Positions 44,727 to 54,293 of a stretch of 64,000 bases of DNA are shown piece after piece. Each line of letters starts with the position of its first letter. The first letter of the stretch is position 1. The stretch spans positions 992,001-1,056,000 of the forward strand of contig NZ_BMKD01000001.1 of NCBI RefSeq assembly GCF_014643835.1, given 5' to 3'. This stretch comes from Mucilaginibacter rubeus (GTDB lineage: Bacteria; Bacteroidota; Bacteroidia; Sphingobacteriales; Sphingobacteriaceae). Both the position numbers and the translations under genes were made by a program. The notes under the pieces are model-generated. The model was given only the letters and a program-made list of their open reading frames with translations. It had not been told where the DNA came from and searched no databases.

Positions 44727-47700
44727 TTAAAAATTGTAGGTGAGCGATGTGCTGAAGGTCCGTCCAAAACGCTGCTGAAACATCACCTGGTCACCTTTTT
44801 CATAATTATTACTAAATCCGCTTTTTAAGCGATAGGCTTTACTTTTATCGCCGCTGTTATCGCCTGATATAAGCTCATAACTGGCTGTGTTACGATAAAC
44901 ATTGAATATATTATTGGTAAGATTAGCCATGTTGAATTTAGCCTCCATCTTATTTTTCAGGAAACGATAGCTGATCTGAATATCCAGTTGTTCTCTTGGC
45001 CTTTCATATTCAATAAAAGTAGGATCGTCACTAACAATGTAGGTTTTGCGCCCCGACTTATTATAAGCCGCGTTGAAACCAAGATGATTGCCAAGATATT
45101 GCAGACCGATATTATACAAATAAGGTGATTGCCCATACAGCGATCGTTTTTGTTGGGATGGAACCTGTATGTAGGGTTTGCCGCCTCCGGGATCTACGGT
45201 ATAGGTATTTTGAACAGTTGATTTTTGAAAGGTAAGGTTACCGTACCCTGCTATATTTTTGAAGATCTCATTATCAGCTATAAAGCTGAAGTTTTTTCGC
45301 AATTCAAATTCCAGGCCGTATACTTTTGCCCAGTCCGCGTTTTGAAGGTAATAATTAGGATTGCCGTTTACCATAATAGCGTTCAGCTCTACGGGCTTAT
45401 CAAAGCGTTTATAAAAACCGCCCACCGAAATAATCTCACCCAGGCCGGGAAACAATTCCGCTTTAAGGTCATAACTGTTGATACGGGTACTGTATAAGCC
45501 TTTATTACCGTATAAAGCATCAAGCGTGGGGCTATATCTCAAAAAGGGATTATTATCCATCAGCTCGGGCCGTACCACGCTGCTGGAAACAGCTCCCCGG
45601 ATGTTTAGCGACTGTATAGGGCTATAGGTCAGATTAACCGATGGAAGCCATTGCCGTCTTTTATCAGGTTTTACCGCGAAAATATTCTCACCACCTCCCT
45701 TAATGATCGCGCCTGCTTTGATCTCGGTATATTTATAATATTCGCCCCTTAAGCCCCACACTAACCGCAGCTTATCAAATAGCCGGTTATCAAACATCAC
45801 ATAGCCCGCGTGTGTCTGGCTTTTGCCTTTATAATTGTCTACAAAGGAAGGATCAATCGCATATACATATTTATCATAAGCTATATTTCCAGGACTGATC
45901 AACTGTCCAATTGGCTTATAGCCTGAACTGTCCGCATATTTTTCAGTTGTGGCCAGGGCTGCGATCTGCCAGTCAAATTCCGCTTTTTTATGCGTGCCGA
46001 AATAGCCGGTTTTTATGGTGCTGCGGAAACCTGCCAATGTGAAAGGCAATGTGCCGGAGAGGTTCCATGAATAATGAGTTTCTTTATTAGCAGCATGCTG
46101 ACGCGAGGTTTGCGATATCCTGGGTTCCGTAAGTTTACTCCCGTTATAGAAGTATTGATAGCGATCACCGACCAAAACAGGTCCGCTTGTGGCAATACCA
46201 GCGTCCTTTTCCTGCCTGTTTACCGAAGTTTTGGCTACGTCCCACTCTATCTTTAATTTTGCCACTTGGTGCTGCCCGTTTAGTTTATTTTGCAGCAAAG
46301 AGGTATAGGTAGGATCATCGGCCTCTAAAACCCGTCGTGGAGGCCTGCCAGCAGCTATGTCACCCGCCCCGTTATCCGGCTCGTAGCCAGCAATTCTTGT
46401 TAAGGTATTATCATACACATGGGTATAGGTATTGCGCAGGCCAAAGCGGTTATTGCCCAGTTGCAAACCCATATTGAGCAATGCCCCCAGGGTTGTGTTA
46501 AATACATAGGCCGAACCGGTATTTAAATCTGGTCGCTGAATATACCAGCCTCCCCTTGATTGATCATCAATAACATTAATATTTTGTGTGTTACGGTAAC
46601 TTATAGCGCCTGTAAAACCAAATTTGTTGTTCCTGGCAGTATCCAACGCCAACAAACGGCCTATCGAGAACTGATAGTTTTGCGAGGGAGCCGTTTTATA
46701 TTTATACATGGTAAAGTTGTCATTGATCAATCTTTTACTTTGATCAACTACCTTTTTTTGATACTCTGCGTCAGAAAGTGCGCGGTTAGGCTCAGTATTT
46801 CTGTTGGTGTGTACCAGCCCTGCGGGGAAATCTCTCCTGCCATCATCAAAACCCCAGTAATCGTACTTCCCGCGTTTGTGGCTCAGGAAATCTTTACCTG
46901 TGCTTTGGTCATTATACGAGGCCCCTGCCGTAAAATTCATGAAATTTTCGGCCGGGATATCCTTTGTATTCACCTGGATCAGGCCGCCCCCAAAACTGGC
47001 ATTCATATCCGGGGTAACTGTTTTGCTGACAACCACGTTATCAACCAAACCTGCAGGGATCATATCGAACGAAAAGTTGCGGCTTTGTGCTTCTGTACTT
47101 GGCAATACCGTTCCATCCATCATGGCTGTATTGTAGCGCTCACCAATGCCCCGTACCAGTACAAACTTATTGTCAACAGTGCTTACGCCGCTAATCCTTT
47201 TCAGACTTTCGCCTATGTTCCTGTCGGGTGTGCGGTCCAATTGCTCGGCGCTGATGCCATTGCTGATCTGCGATGCGTTTTTTTGCCTGGCGAGCAATCC
47301 TTCGACCGATGCTTTTTGATAACTTGCCGTAACGACAACTTCTCTCAAGGCCGATGCGGCAGGCTTTAAAGTCACATCAAGTGCTGTATTTTTGTTTTCG
47401 TTAACAACTATTCCGGTTATACGCTGTGTTTGATAGGATATATAGCTGACTTCCAGGGCGTAGGATCCGGGTGGCAGGTTCAGCAAATAAGTCCCGTCAA
47501 CGCTTGTTTGTGTTCCTGCGTCGCTTCCGATCACTTTTACCGAAGCACCAGGTAAGGTTTCCCCTTTCTCATCCAGCACTTTTCCTGCTATGGTACCGGG
47601 CTTGACAGGAACAGGAAGTTTGTACAGCAATATCGTTGACTGGTCCGCAAATTTAAACGTGACATGGGTATTAGCTAAAATTATTTTAAGCACGTCTGTA

Positions 47701-48008
47701 AGGGAAACATCCTTTACATCCAGGCTGATCCTGCTGTTGGGTTTAAAAATTGCTTTGTTGTAATTAATTACGCAACCCGCTTTATTTTCGAGTGCAGTAA
47801 GCCCCTGGGGAATGCTAACCGCTACCAGTTTAAGTGTGATAGTATGAGGAGGTGTTCCCTGATAAGCAGTTGCATAGGTATCCCAGAAAAGCAGGGCAAG
47901 CATCAGGGGTACAAGCAGGATTGCCCTACAGCTAATTTTGAAAAAATACAGATATACTTTTTTGTAAAAGCTTATATTCATAAGTTTACGATGTTTTTTA
48001 ATTTTCAC
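44727..48008 (-). CDS. TonB-dependent receptor with STN signalling domain
   Basis: A 1093-aa outer-membrane receptor. A long N-terminus with signal segment (ILLVPLMLALLFWDTYATAY) is followed by an STN domain (about 52-128), a carboxypeptidase-regulatory-like domain (TIAGKVLDEKGETLPGASVK), a plug (about 225-350, with RTPDRNIGESLKRISGVSTV and LVRGIGERYNTAMMDG) and a barrel ending FQQRFGRTFSTSLTYNF. It lacks SusC landmarks; the plug is of the catecholate/TonB type. Preceded by its own FecR and sigma genes. The cargo is unknown; iron, metal or an oligomer are all possible. Confidence 0.92.
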   Translation of the reverse strand: MKIKKHRKLMNISFYKKVYLYFFKISCRAILLVPLMLALLFWDTYATAYQGTPPHTITLKLVAVSIPQGLTALENKAGCVINYNKAIFKPNSRISLDVKDVSLTDVLKIILANTHVTFKFADQSTILLYKLPVPVKPGTIAGKVLDEKGETLPGASVKVIGSDAGTQTSVDGTYLLNLPPGSYALEVSYISYQTQRITGIVVNENKNTALDVTLKPAASALREVVVTASYQKASVEGLLARQKNASQISNGISAEQLDRTPDRNIGESLKRISGVSTVDNKFVLVRGIGERYNTAMMDGTVLPSTEAQSRNFSFDMIPAGLVDNVVVSKTVTPDMNASFGGGLIQVNTKDIPAENFMNFTAGASYNDQSTGKDFLSHKRGKYDYWGFDDGRRDFPAGLVHTNRNTEPNRALSDAEYQKKVVDQSKRLINDNFTMYKYKTAPSQNYQFSIGRLLALDTARNNKFGFTGAISYRNTQNINVIDDQSRGGWYIQRPDLNTGSAYVFNTTLGALLNMGLQLGNNRFGLRNTYTHVYDNTLTRIAGYEPDNGAGDIAAGRPPRRVLEADDPTYTSLLQNKLNGQHQVAKLKIEWDVAKTSVNRQEKDAGIATSGPVLVGDRYQYFYNGSKLTEPRISQTSRQHAANKETHYSWNLSGTLPFTLAGFRSTIKTGYFGTHKKAEFDWQIAALATTEKYADSSGYKPIGQLISPGNIAYDKYVYAIDPSFVDNYKGKSQTHAGYVMFDNRLFDKLRLVWGLRGEYYKYTEIKAGAIIKGGGENIFAVKPDKRRQWLPSVNLTYSPIQSLNIRGAVSSSVVRPELMDNNPFLRYSPTLDALYGNKGLYSTRINSYDLKAELFPGLGEIISVGGFYKRFDKPVELNAIMVNGNPNYYLQNADWAKVYGLEFELRKNFSFIADNEIFKNIAGYGNLTFQKSTVQNTYTVDPGGGKPYIQVPSQQKRSLYGQSPYLYNIGLQYLGNHLGFNAAYNKSGRKTYIVSDDPTFIEYERPREQLDIQISYRFLKNKMEAKFNMANLTNNIFNVYRNTASYELISGDNSGDKSKAYRLKSGFSNNYEKGDQVMFQQRFGRTFSTSLTYNF

Positions 48009-48121
48009 GATTTAAAAACTATTCCCGAAACCGTTCTGTTGGCGCAGAGCGGTTTCCTTGTATGATAAGTGGCGAACCCCACAACGGGCAACTGTTTGCC
48101 TGACTTTATAAGGTTATGTCT

Positions 48122-49147
48122 TCATTCACAAGTCTCCCCCCATAAGACGACTGTTTTATTGTTGTTGATCCTGTATTTGATGTGCCCGCTGCTCATAATG
48201 CTGAGCTGCTGCATAACACCATGGATGTTTTGGTTAAAAAAGGTAGCATTAAACCTGCAACGGGCAAGTGCCGGGTTTTTTATCTCAAAACGAACGTCAT
48301 AATAGCGCTGAAGTTTAAAAAGGATATCACCCAGGTTTTCGTCCCTGAAAACGAAACGGTTGCTTATCCAACCATCAGACTCTGTGGCCTTAACACTGCT
48401 AACCTGGTAATTATGGTCATTGTTACGGTACGTTATCCGCATACCCGGCGACAGCAATGACAGGGTGGTACGAATGCCGTTCCGGTTCTCGATAACACCC
48501 ACTTTCCCTGTTCGTACGGTCACGGTTACTGTATTATCGGCAGGGTAGGCATAAACATTAAAAGAGGTACCCAAAACCCTGGTTTCCAGCTTTCCGGATT
48601 TTATAATGAACGGGCGGGTTGCGTCGTGCTTCACCTCAAAAAAAGCTTCGCCTTCAAGGCTTATATACCTGGGATGGCCAGGTTCAAAATGTTCTGGCCA
48701 GGTAATTTTTGTTTCGCTTCCGAGATAAACTACAGAACTGTCAGGCAGCAGCATTTTAATTTTTTCACTGCCCACGGTTGTTTTACTTACCAGAGCGACG
48801 GGATCAACCACATGCTGCCGGCCCGGTTTCAACTTGTACCAGATCACTGCAGCCGAGCAAAGTAAAATCAGCGCACCCGCGTATTTGAGCAACGGGATAC
48901 GGTTGTTTTTTTGCTGCCGGTTCCGGTTAATTTTGGTCCATATCAGATCCAGTTCAGCTTCCGGGTCAGTCACATCATCGGTGTTCATTTCCTCCTTTTG
49001 CCAGATATCTTCCATGACAGCCGACAGCTCTGATTCCGCGTCTTTATGATCTCTCAGGTACCGGAACAGAACTCCATTCTGAACCAGGTCAGTCTTACCT
49101 TCCAGATACATTTTGAATAAGCTTTTTATTTCGTCGCTGTGTTCCAC
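48122..49147 (-). CDS. FecR-family anti-sigma factor
   Basis: A 341-aa membrane transducer. N-terminal cytoplasmic part (about 1-90), one membrane helix (about 93-108, LLKYAGALILLCSAAVIWY), FecR domain (about 125-225, MLLPDSSVVYLGSETKITWP and YISLEGEAFFEVKHDATRPF) and a DUF4974-like C-terminus (LGDILFKLQRYYDVRFEIK). Same architecture as the FecR at 2581 but clearly diverged. It precedes the receptor by 113 bp. Confidence 0.93.
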   Translation of the reverse strand: MEHSDEIKSLFKMYLEGKTDLVQNGVLFRYLRDHKDAESELSAVMEDIWQKEEMNTDDVTDPEAELDLIWTKINRNRQQKNNRIPLLKYAGALILLCSAAVIWYKLKPGRQHVVDPVALVSKTTVGSEKIKMLLPDSSVVYLGSETKITWPEHFEPGHPRYISLEGEAFFEVKHDATRPFIIKSGKLETRVLGTSFNVYAYPADNTVTVTVRTGKVGVIENRNGIRTTLSLLSPGMRITYRNNDHNYQVSSVKATESDGWISNRFVFRDENLGDILFKLQRYYDVRFEIKNPALARCRFNATFFNQNIHGVMQQLSIMSSGHIKYRINNNKTVVLWGETCE

Positions 49148-49382
49148 GTTTTTGATCTCAACCGTTATGGGCCATTTTTATAGTATATAAGATTGGCAGG
49201 CGAAGTATGGCTATATCAATTTGAAATTATTTGAAAAAAGTTCGGGCTTGAATAAAAAGCATCTCCTCAAACACGATAACGATGTTCTTCCTCTGTATAA
49301 CCTGCGTGCGCAATTAAGGCAAACCGGCATATCGCCGTGTTTGCTATTTGAAGCAATAGGAGAACTTATAGAAAAAGAGAAT

Positions 49383-49988
49383 TTAGCCCAGTTCCGGGGT
49401 AAGGGATATGATTATCAGCAAAGCAGGAAGAATTGTATCTGGGGACAGATATCGAAATCTTGCACGGATGTGGCTCAGGGATTTTTTAATGTGATTATTA
49501 ACGGTATTGGGAGAGATACCCATTTGTTGTGATATAGCAGCGTGTGAGCAGCCGCCTTCCCTGCTCAAAAGGTAAGCAGCCCTGGCCTGTGGAGACAAAG
49601 ACTCGATCGCCTGCATGGCAATTTTTCCGCACTCGCGCAGCTCGATATATTGGTCTGTGGAATTATGGGTTGGTTCGCCTTGGTTCGCCGCTCTGTAAAC
49701 AGACATCCTTGTTTTCTTTTTAAGAGCATCCAGAAAATAACTTCGTACCATACTGAACAGATAAGCGTCAAAGTTTTTTTCCGGGTCTATCTTACCACGG
49801 CTTTCCCAAAGACGGACAAAAACATCCTGCGTAAGCTCATGCGCATCTTCTGCACATCTTACAAAACGATAAGCGAAAGTGTAAACTTTTTTTCTGTATA
49901 GTCTATAAATTTCACCGAAAGCATCGCCATCCCCAGCTTTGACGTTTGCTAAAAGTTGCTTAACAGATAAGGTTTTCAAATATTTCAT
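49383..49988 (-). CDS. ECF RNA polymerase sigma factor
   Basis: A 201-aa ECF sigma. Region 2 (about 20-90) has FGEIYRLYRKKVYTFAYRFV and DAHELTQDVFVRLWESRGKI. Region 4 has SPQARAAYLLSREGGCSHAA and ISQQMGISPNTVNNHIKKSL. It begins the second sigma-FecR-receptor module, with a 235-bp gap before the FecR gene in which I see no gene. Confidence 0.93.
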   Translation of the reverse strand: MKYLKTLSVKQLLANVKAGDGDAFGEIYRLYRKKVYTFAYRFVRCAEDAHELTQDVFVRLWESRGKIDPEKNFDAYLFSMVRSYFLDALKKKTRMSVYRAANQGEPTHNSTDQYIELRECGKIAMQAIESLSPQARAAYLLSREGGCSHAAISQQMGISPNTVNNHIKKSLSHIRARFRYLSPDTILPALLIIISLTPELG

Positions 49989-50067
49989 ACAGCAGCAGGT
50001 TAAGACAATTGCAAGTTAACCGGGTTAATTTGAAGTTAATGTTAAATGTGCAAGATGCTTTTGAGTT

Positions 50068-51468
50068 TTAGCGGTGTGTAACAACCACACTTGATGAACT
50101 GGCCGATAGTTTGGAGTCTGCAAGTACAGTTAGCGCCCCCGTCGTCCTTTTTTTCGTTTGCGCAGCGAGCGTTACTGTTTGCGCATGAGCATCTTTGATA
50201 ATAGTTATTGCGGTGTTTATAAGCGGATCATTCTCCGATCCAAGCGGGAGCAACGGTAAAGTCGCCAGCTCGTTTACGGAAATATCAGGATTAATCCCTC
50301 CGCTGTAATCTCCGCTCCCGACGGCGTTAAAGAGTTTATACACTATCGGATGCATTTCCCATGCTACCCGCTTAGGTACGCGCATATCAGAAATTTTAAA
50401 GGACGCAGCATCCTTCCCCCGCGTTACTTCGCCTATAAGCGTAACCTGCATGTACGGTTTTAAATTATTGATCATAACCTCAGATGCAGAAGCAGTAGCT
50501 CCGGTGCCCAGTATATAAATTTGTTTTAAGCCTAAGTTGTATTGTAATGCCAGCTCAAAATTTACGGTACCATCATAAGTAGCGGCATCCCCGACAGACT
50601 CTTTTCGCCTGCCGCCGTTCTTATTGCCCTGGTAAATGATAAAGGGCGTTGAATAATTTATATCATTCGCTATCATTGCCGTAAGACCGGCAGCCTCTGC
50701 AACTTGTCCGCCGGAGTTATAACGCAGATCAAGTATCAGATCTGAAATCCCCGAACTTTTAAACCTTGCAAAAACACTATAAAGAGAAGCAGCCAGCCCG
50801 GGGCTAAAATCATTGATATAGAGATAACCGATCTTTTTATTTCCGGCCGCTATAACTTTGCTGGTGGCCGGCTGTTCAAAGGTGGCACCTGATGAAATTT
50901 CCACATCCCTATCCGCGATCAGCTGATCTCCGCTAATACGAGCTATGGATAATGTGACACTATTGCCAGAAAGTAGTTCGCTCTGGAGGTCTTTGGCGTT
51001 ATCACGGGTTAATTGCTTACCGTTGATCTTGTTGATATAATCCCCCCTCACCAAACTGTTCCTGGAGGCAGGCGAATCATTCAGTACCAGTTTAATTACG
51101 CCAATAACCAAACCTGTTCTTTGTTCAACGATCGTACTGTAATCAAATCCGAATTTACTTTTGCTGTTCGCAATCCCGCTTGTAGGATCGCTGGGGAGAA
51201 TAATATAAGAAAAGGGATCGGCCGTGTTTTTTACAGTGTTAAAATATACCAAAGGGGGCTTGCTGATGTCTGCATGTGCAGGCAGTTGGTCTGTCCAATA
51301 ATAATATCGTTTGAGACTATCCGTTATCCAGGTATTAATATCTTCATTGCTCCCGGCAGGATACACAACTTTAACGTTCTCTTTTTTGCAGGAAAACTGA
51401 ACCAAAATACTGAAACAGAGCAGCAGATTTGGTAATTGCCTTTTAGACAACCGGAAAAAAAGCACCAT
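50068..51468 (-). CDS. S41-family (C-terminal processing) peptidase lipoprotein with PDZ domain
   Basis: A 466-aa exported serine protease. Lipoprotein signal (LLLCFSILVQFSCKKE, lipid Cys at 27), an N-terminal helical cap (about 40-110), a PDZ domain (about 115-190, GVIKLVLNDSPASRNSLVRG) and the S41 core. The core has DLRYNSGGQV, a nucleophile in GTGATASASEVMINN (likely S327) and the base K352 in VTRGKDAASF, so it should be active. It may trim exported or envelope proteins. Upstream there is a perfect 29-bp palindrome. Same direction as the sigma module, 79 bp before it. Confidence 0.9.
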   Translation of the reverse strand: MVLFFRLSKRQLPNLLLCFSILVQFSCKKENVKVVYPAGSNEDINTWITDSLKRYYYWTDQLPAHADISKPPLVYFNTVKNTADPFSYIILPSDPTSGIANSKSKFGFDYSTIVEQRTGLVIGVIKLVLNDSPASRNSLVRGDYINKINGKQLTRDNAKDLQSELLSGNSVTLSIARISGDQLIADRDVEISSGATFEQPATSKVIAAGNKKIGYLYINDFSPGLAASLYSVFARFKSSGISDLILDLRYNSGGQVAEAAGLTAMIANDINYSTPFIIYQGNKNGGRRKESVGDAATYDGTVNFELALQYNLGLKQIYILGTGATASASEVMINNLKPYMQVTLIGEVTRGKDAASFKISDMRVPKRVAWEMHPIVYKLFNAVGSGDYSGGINPDISVNELATLPLLPLGSENDPLINTAITIIKDAHAQTVTLAAQTKKRTTGALTVLADSKLSASSSSVVVTHR

Positions 51469-51518
51469 AGGTATGATAGGTTTTTCACAAAGCTATCATA
51501 AGCTTGTTAACAAATAGT

Positions 51519-51547
51519 TAATATATCATATATTATATGATATATTA
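51519..51547. promoter_or_regulatory. perfect 29-bp palindrome upstream of the S41 peptidase gene
   Basis: TAATATATCATATA (51519-51532) is the exact reverse complement of 51534-51547 around a single central T. It lies 50 bp before the start codon, a position suited to an operator or a promoter-region hairpin. The remainder of 51469-51704 shows no gene. Confidence 0.5.
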
Positions 51548-51704
51548 GCAACTATCTTTTTATCTCTAAAACAATGTGTTGCGCCGCTTTTCAACCATTC
51601 TTCACAAGGAATAATATCTTCATTGCTAAAATATTCTGGTGTAACATATATATAACCAACGCGGTTCGCCACTGGCTATATTCAGTTTTTGAGATCTGGC
51701 AGTA

Positions 51705-52481
51705 TTATAGTTTTTGAAAACTTTTGAAGGAATAAAACCGTTCCGACCAGACCATGGTTCTCATTGAAGAAAACTGTCGACCAGGGAGGGTGATGCGCCG
51801 CTGCCGTCCTTCAAACAAAAAGCCTTTACCTAATTCCAGCATAAAGTGCTCCAGTTTATTGATGATGGCGGTCTCCAGATCATTCTCCGAATAGCCGCTA
51901 TCCTCCTTTAAGCCCAAAAACTCCAGTACGAACGGGCTTTTCAACGCGCGAATGGGTTCTTAGCTTGTTTGACCTGCCTCCGCACCATCCGGTACGCATT
52001 TTTTATCGCGGCTTAACGCCAGCCGCTCGAACAGGGAAGAATTGTACTGACGCTGCAATTCCCGGACTGACCAGTTATTCGTTACCGATTGCTGCTCATA
52101 AAATTCCCGTTCACCGGGGTCGGCAATCTTCATTAACTGGATGTAATGTGTCCAGCTTAATTTGAACAGACCGGAAAACGCAATCAGTGATTGCGGAATC
52201 TGTTCCTGATATAACAGGTAGAACCTTTTGAAATAGTCCAGGTTACGATGCGAATAACCTTTGCCATATTCGCGCGTCAGCGCTTGACTGAGGTCTTTGA
52301 CGATTGTTTCCGTATAAGCGGCCCGCTGGCTGCCGGCCTGCTCTTCATTGACAATCATTTCACCTATATGATAATAGGTGTAGGTCATTACGGTGTTCAC
52401 ATTCCGAACAACCTCGCTGCGGGATTTTTCGATCAGTTCCCTGACTGACCTGAAAAGTTTGTCATTGGTTAGCTGTTCCAT
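51705..52481 (-). pseudogene. DUF1016 (YhcG-like PD-(D/E)XK nuclease) gene, interrupted
   Basis: The N-terminal DUF1016 domain (RELIEKSRSEVVRNVNTVMT, then REYGKGYSHRNLDYFKRFYL and NNWSVRELQRQYNSSLFERL) reads from 52481 to a TAA at 51960. After that stop the same frame goes on with the C-terminal nuclease start LKSPFVLEFLGLKEDSGYSE and ELGKGFLFEGRQRRITL. It then leaves the family sequence just before the catalytic Lys region and ends at 51705. So there is an in-frame stop in the linker plus a lost C-terminus. Its start codon overlaps by one base the repaired stop of the integrase gene. Confidence 0.8.
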
Positions 52482-53769
52482 TAGCTTACGCGTTTCATTG
52501 CGGGTTTAACATTCGATCTTCTTGCTGCCGGGCGCTTGGGTTCCGGTTTCAGTTTTTCCTTCAGCACGCTCATATCCTCGCTGATCTTTTTAAGCAGTAC
52601 ACGGGCATAGATCTGCGTCGTGGCAATCTTGGTATGGCCATCATTTTGCTGACGGTTTCAATAGATACGTTATTGGCTAAGGTGATCGTCGTGGCAAACG
52701 TGTGGCGGCCTACACCGAAGGTGAGGGTCTTTTTGATACCTAAGATCTTGGCAATCTCTTTAAGGTGCATATTAACCTTCTGGTTGGTGAGGGTCGGAAA
52801 GATCGTGCCGTGGTAAACTGCCCTGGGATCGTCTTCATACTTCTTCATCAGGGCAAGTGCCGGTGCCAGCAAAGGGATATTGGTTGCCTCATTGCTTTTC
52901 TGCCGGAACAGCTTCAGCCATTTTCCACCGTCTTCGCCATCGACCACATTGCGTTCCGTCAGATTCATCAGGTCGACGAACGAAAGGCCGGTATAACAGG
53001 CATATACAAAAAGGTCGCGGATCATGACGAGCGACCCGGAAGCGAACTCATGCTCCTGAACGAGCTTCAGTTCTGAATTGGAAAGGAAGGCTGTTTCTCC
53101 CTTCTTATACCGGAACCTGTAATTTTTGAAGGGGTCTTTATTGATCCATTGCAGTTTGAAAGCCAGCGTGGTCATCTTGCGCAGTCGGATCAAATGTTTC
53201 ATCACACCATTATTGTTGATCGGCTGAGGGTGGTCAGCTGGCTTGTGATTGCGCAAATACGTTTCAAAATCGACGATAAATTTGTAGTCGATCTCATGGA
53301 TGCGGATATCGGTGGTCTTGCGTTTCTCTTTCAGGAACTTTTCCAGGTAGCACCGGGTCACCGTGTAGTGCTTAAGGGTACTCCAGGTGAATGCTGCCGA
53401 AGCGACCTCATAATGATAATCCATCAGCCTGCTGAGCGAGTAGGTTTCCTCAGTTACTTCGCCGAGGAAGCAAGCTTTGAGTAAAGCCGGCGTGATCTCT
53501 TTTCCGGCGATCTGCAATTGCCGGTAGTAGGCGGTAATGGTGAATCTGACCTGCTCCAGATAGGTGTTGGATTCTTTGGCTTCCGGCAGCCTGACCTTGA
53601 CACAGCCGCGTCCTTTGTCCCAGCTTTCTGCATTCACGAAATGCGGCAGGGCAATGATTACTTTTTCCTTGTTGACCGTGATCGAGGCGTAAACCTTGGT
53701 TTTACCATCTTCTTTTTCTCTTCCTTTCTTGATGCTGAAATGCACACCAAACGACTGCGATGTTTTCAT
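52481..53769 (-). pseudogene. tyrosine integrase with one-base frameshift near the C-terminus
   Basis: A Bacteroidota site-specific recombinase: arm-binding domain (about 1-90, FGVHFSIKKGREKEDGKTKV), core-binding SAM-like domain (about 110-215) and catalytic domain. The first Arg box is in FVYACYTGLSFVDLMNLTE and the second in GVGRHTFATT. At about 52638 one G is missing from MMGHTK: the actual frame ends 399 residues long in LPRRRSMPVYCL, while adding one base gives MMGHTKIATTQIYARVLLKK with the catalytic Tyr and a stop at 52481, 429 aa in total. GC content is higher than in neighbouring genes. Either a recent mutation or a sequencing error. Confidence 0.82.
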
Positions 53770-54024
53770 TTTTGTAACAGTTTGTTTATGAATAAATGAT
53801 TAATTACATCCTGAAACCGTTCTTTTCAGGCCGCTTTTGTCCGCCGGATTGCGATTTTTAACAGTTTTTCTGAGTGCATTTGAGTTCTTATTTCAGGAAC
53901 TCAACTAACTGTATTACAATCAATTAAGTCATAAAAGCGGACAAATCTAAAAAACGATTTTTGTCCGCCGGATTGTCCGCCAAAACGGTGCATTCGAAAG
54001 GATTGAGAAGGATTGGAATAAAAT

Positions 54025-54061
54025 AAAAAATCCTGTAAATCAACGACTTACAGGATTTTTT
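54025..54061. terminator. hairpin next to the tRNA-like attachment remnant
   Basis: AAAAAATCCTGTAA (54025-54038) pairs exactly with 54048-54061, with a T-run on both sides. It lies 22 bp from the tRNA fragment. The rest of 53770-54293 contains no gene. Confidence 0.85.
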
Positions 54062-54082
54062 AGTGCCGAAAACACTAATTTG

Positions 54083-54124
54083 TGCGCCCACCTGGGCTCG
54101 AACCAGGGACCAAAAGATTATGAG
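54083..54124 (-). other. 3' half of a CAT-anticodon tRNA, probable attachment site
   Basis: Read leftward, the sequence begins with an anticodon loop CTCATAA (54124-54118), a 3' anticodon stem TCTTT, a variable loop TGGTC, a T-arm CCTGG-TTCGAGC-CCAGG, acceptor strand TGGGCGC and discriminator A. The 5' half that would supply AAAGA and GCGCCCA is missing. Integrases of this family commonly recombine at tRNA 3' ends, and an integrase gene starts 314 bp away, so this looks like an att remnant left by integration. Confidence 0.6.
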
Positions 54125-54293
54125 TGGTCGAGTTGGCTCGGAATATCTTGAGTCAAAAACTGCGTTTTTGACTTGCTTAAGGCTAATTTACGATTATATT
54201 TTCTTTTTTGCAAGTATTTCAATGACGGAATGGTGACGGTTTTTCGTTAAATTCAACAGAAAATCCTGCTATTATAAATGTACCTTAGATGAT

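Noticed and set aside
44234-44743. 169-codon + frame in the gap after the TonB receptor
   Set aside because: Overlaps two real genes at its ends, includes a terminator hairpin, and has no protein-like pattern.
46560-47369. 269-codon + frame inside the TonB receptor
   Set aside because: Antisense shadow of a well-supported barrel gene.
49221-49532. 103-codon + frame overlapping the second sigma gene
   Set aside because: Most of its second half is antisense to the clear sigma factor region 4, and no domain is visible.
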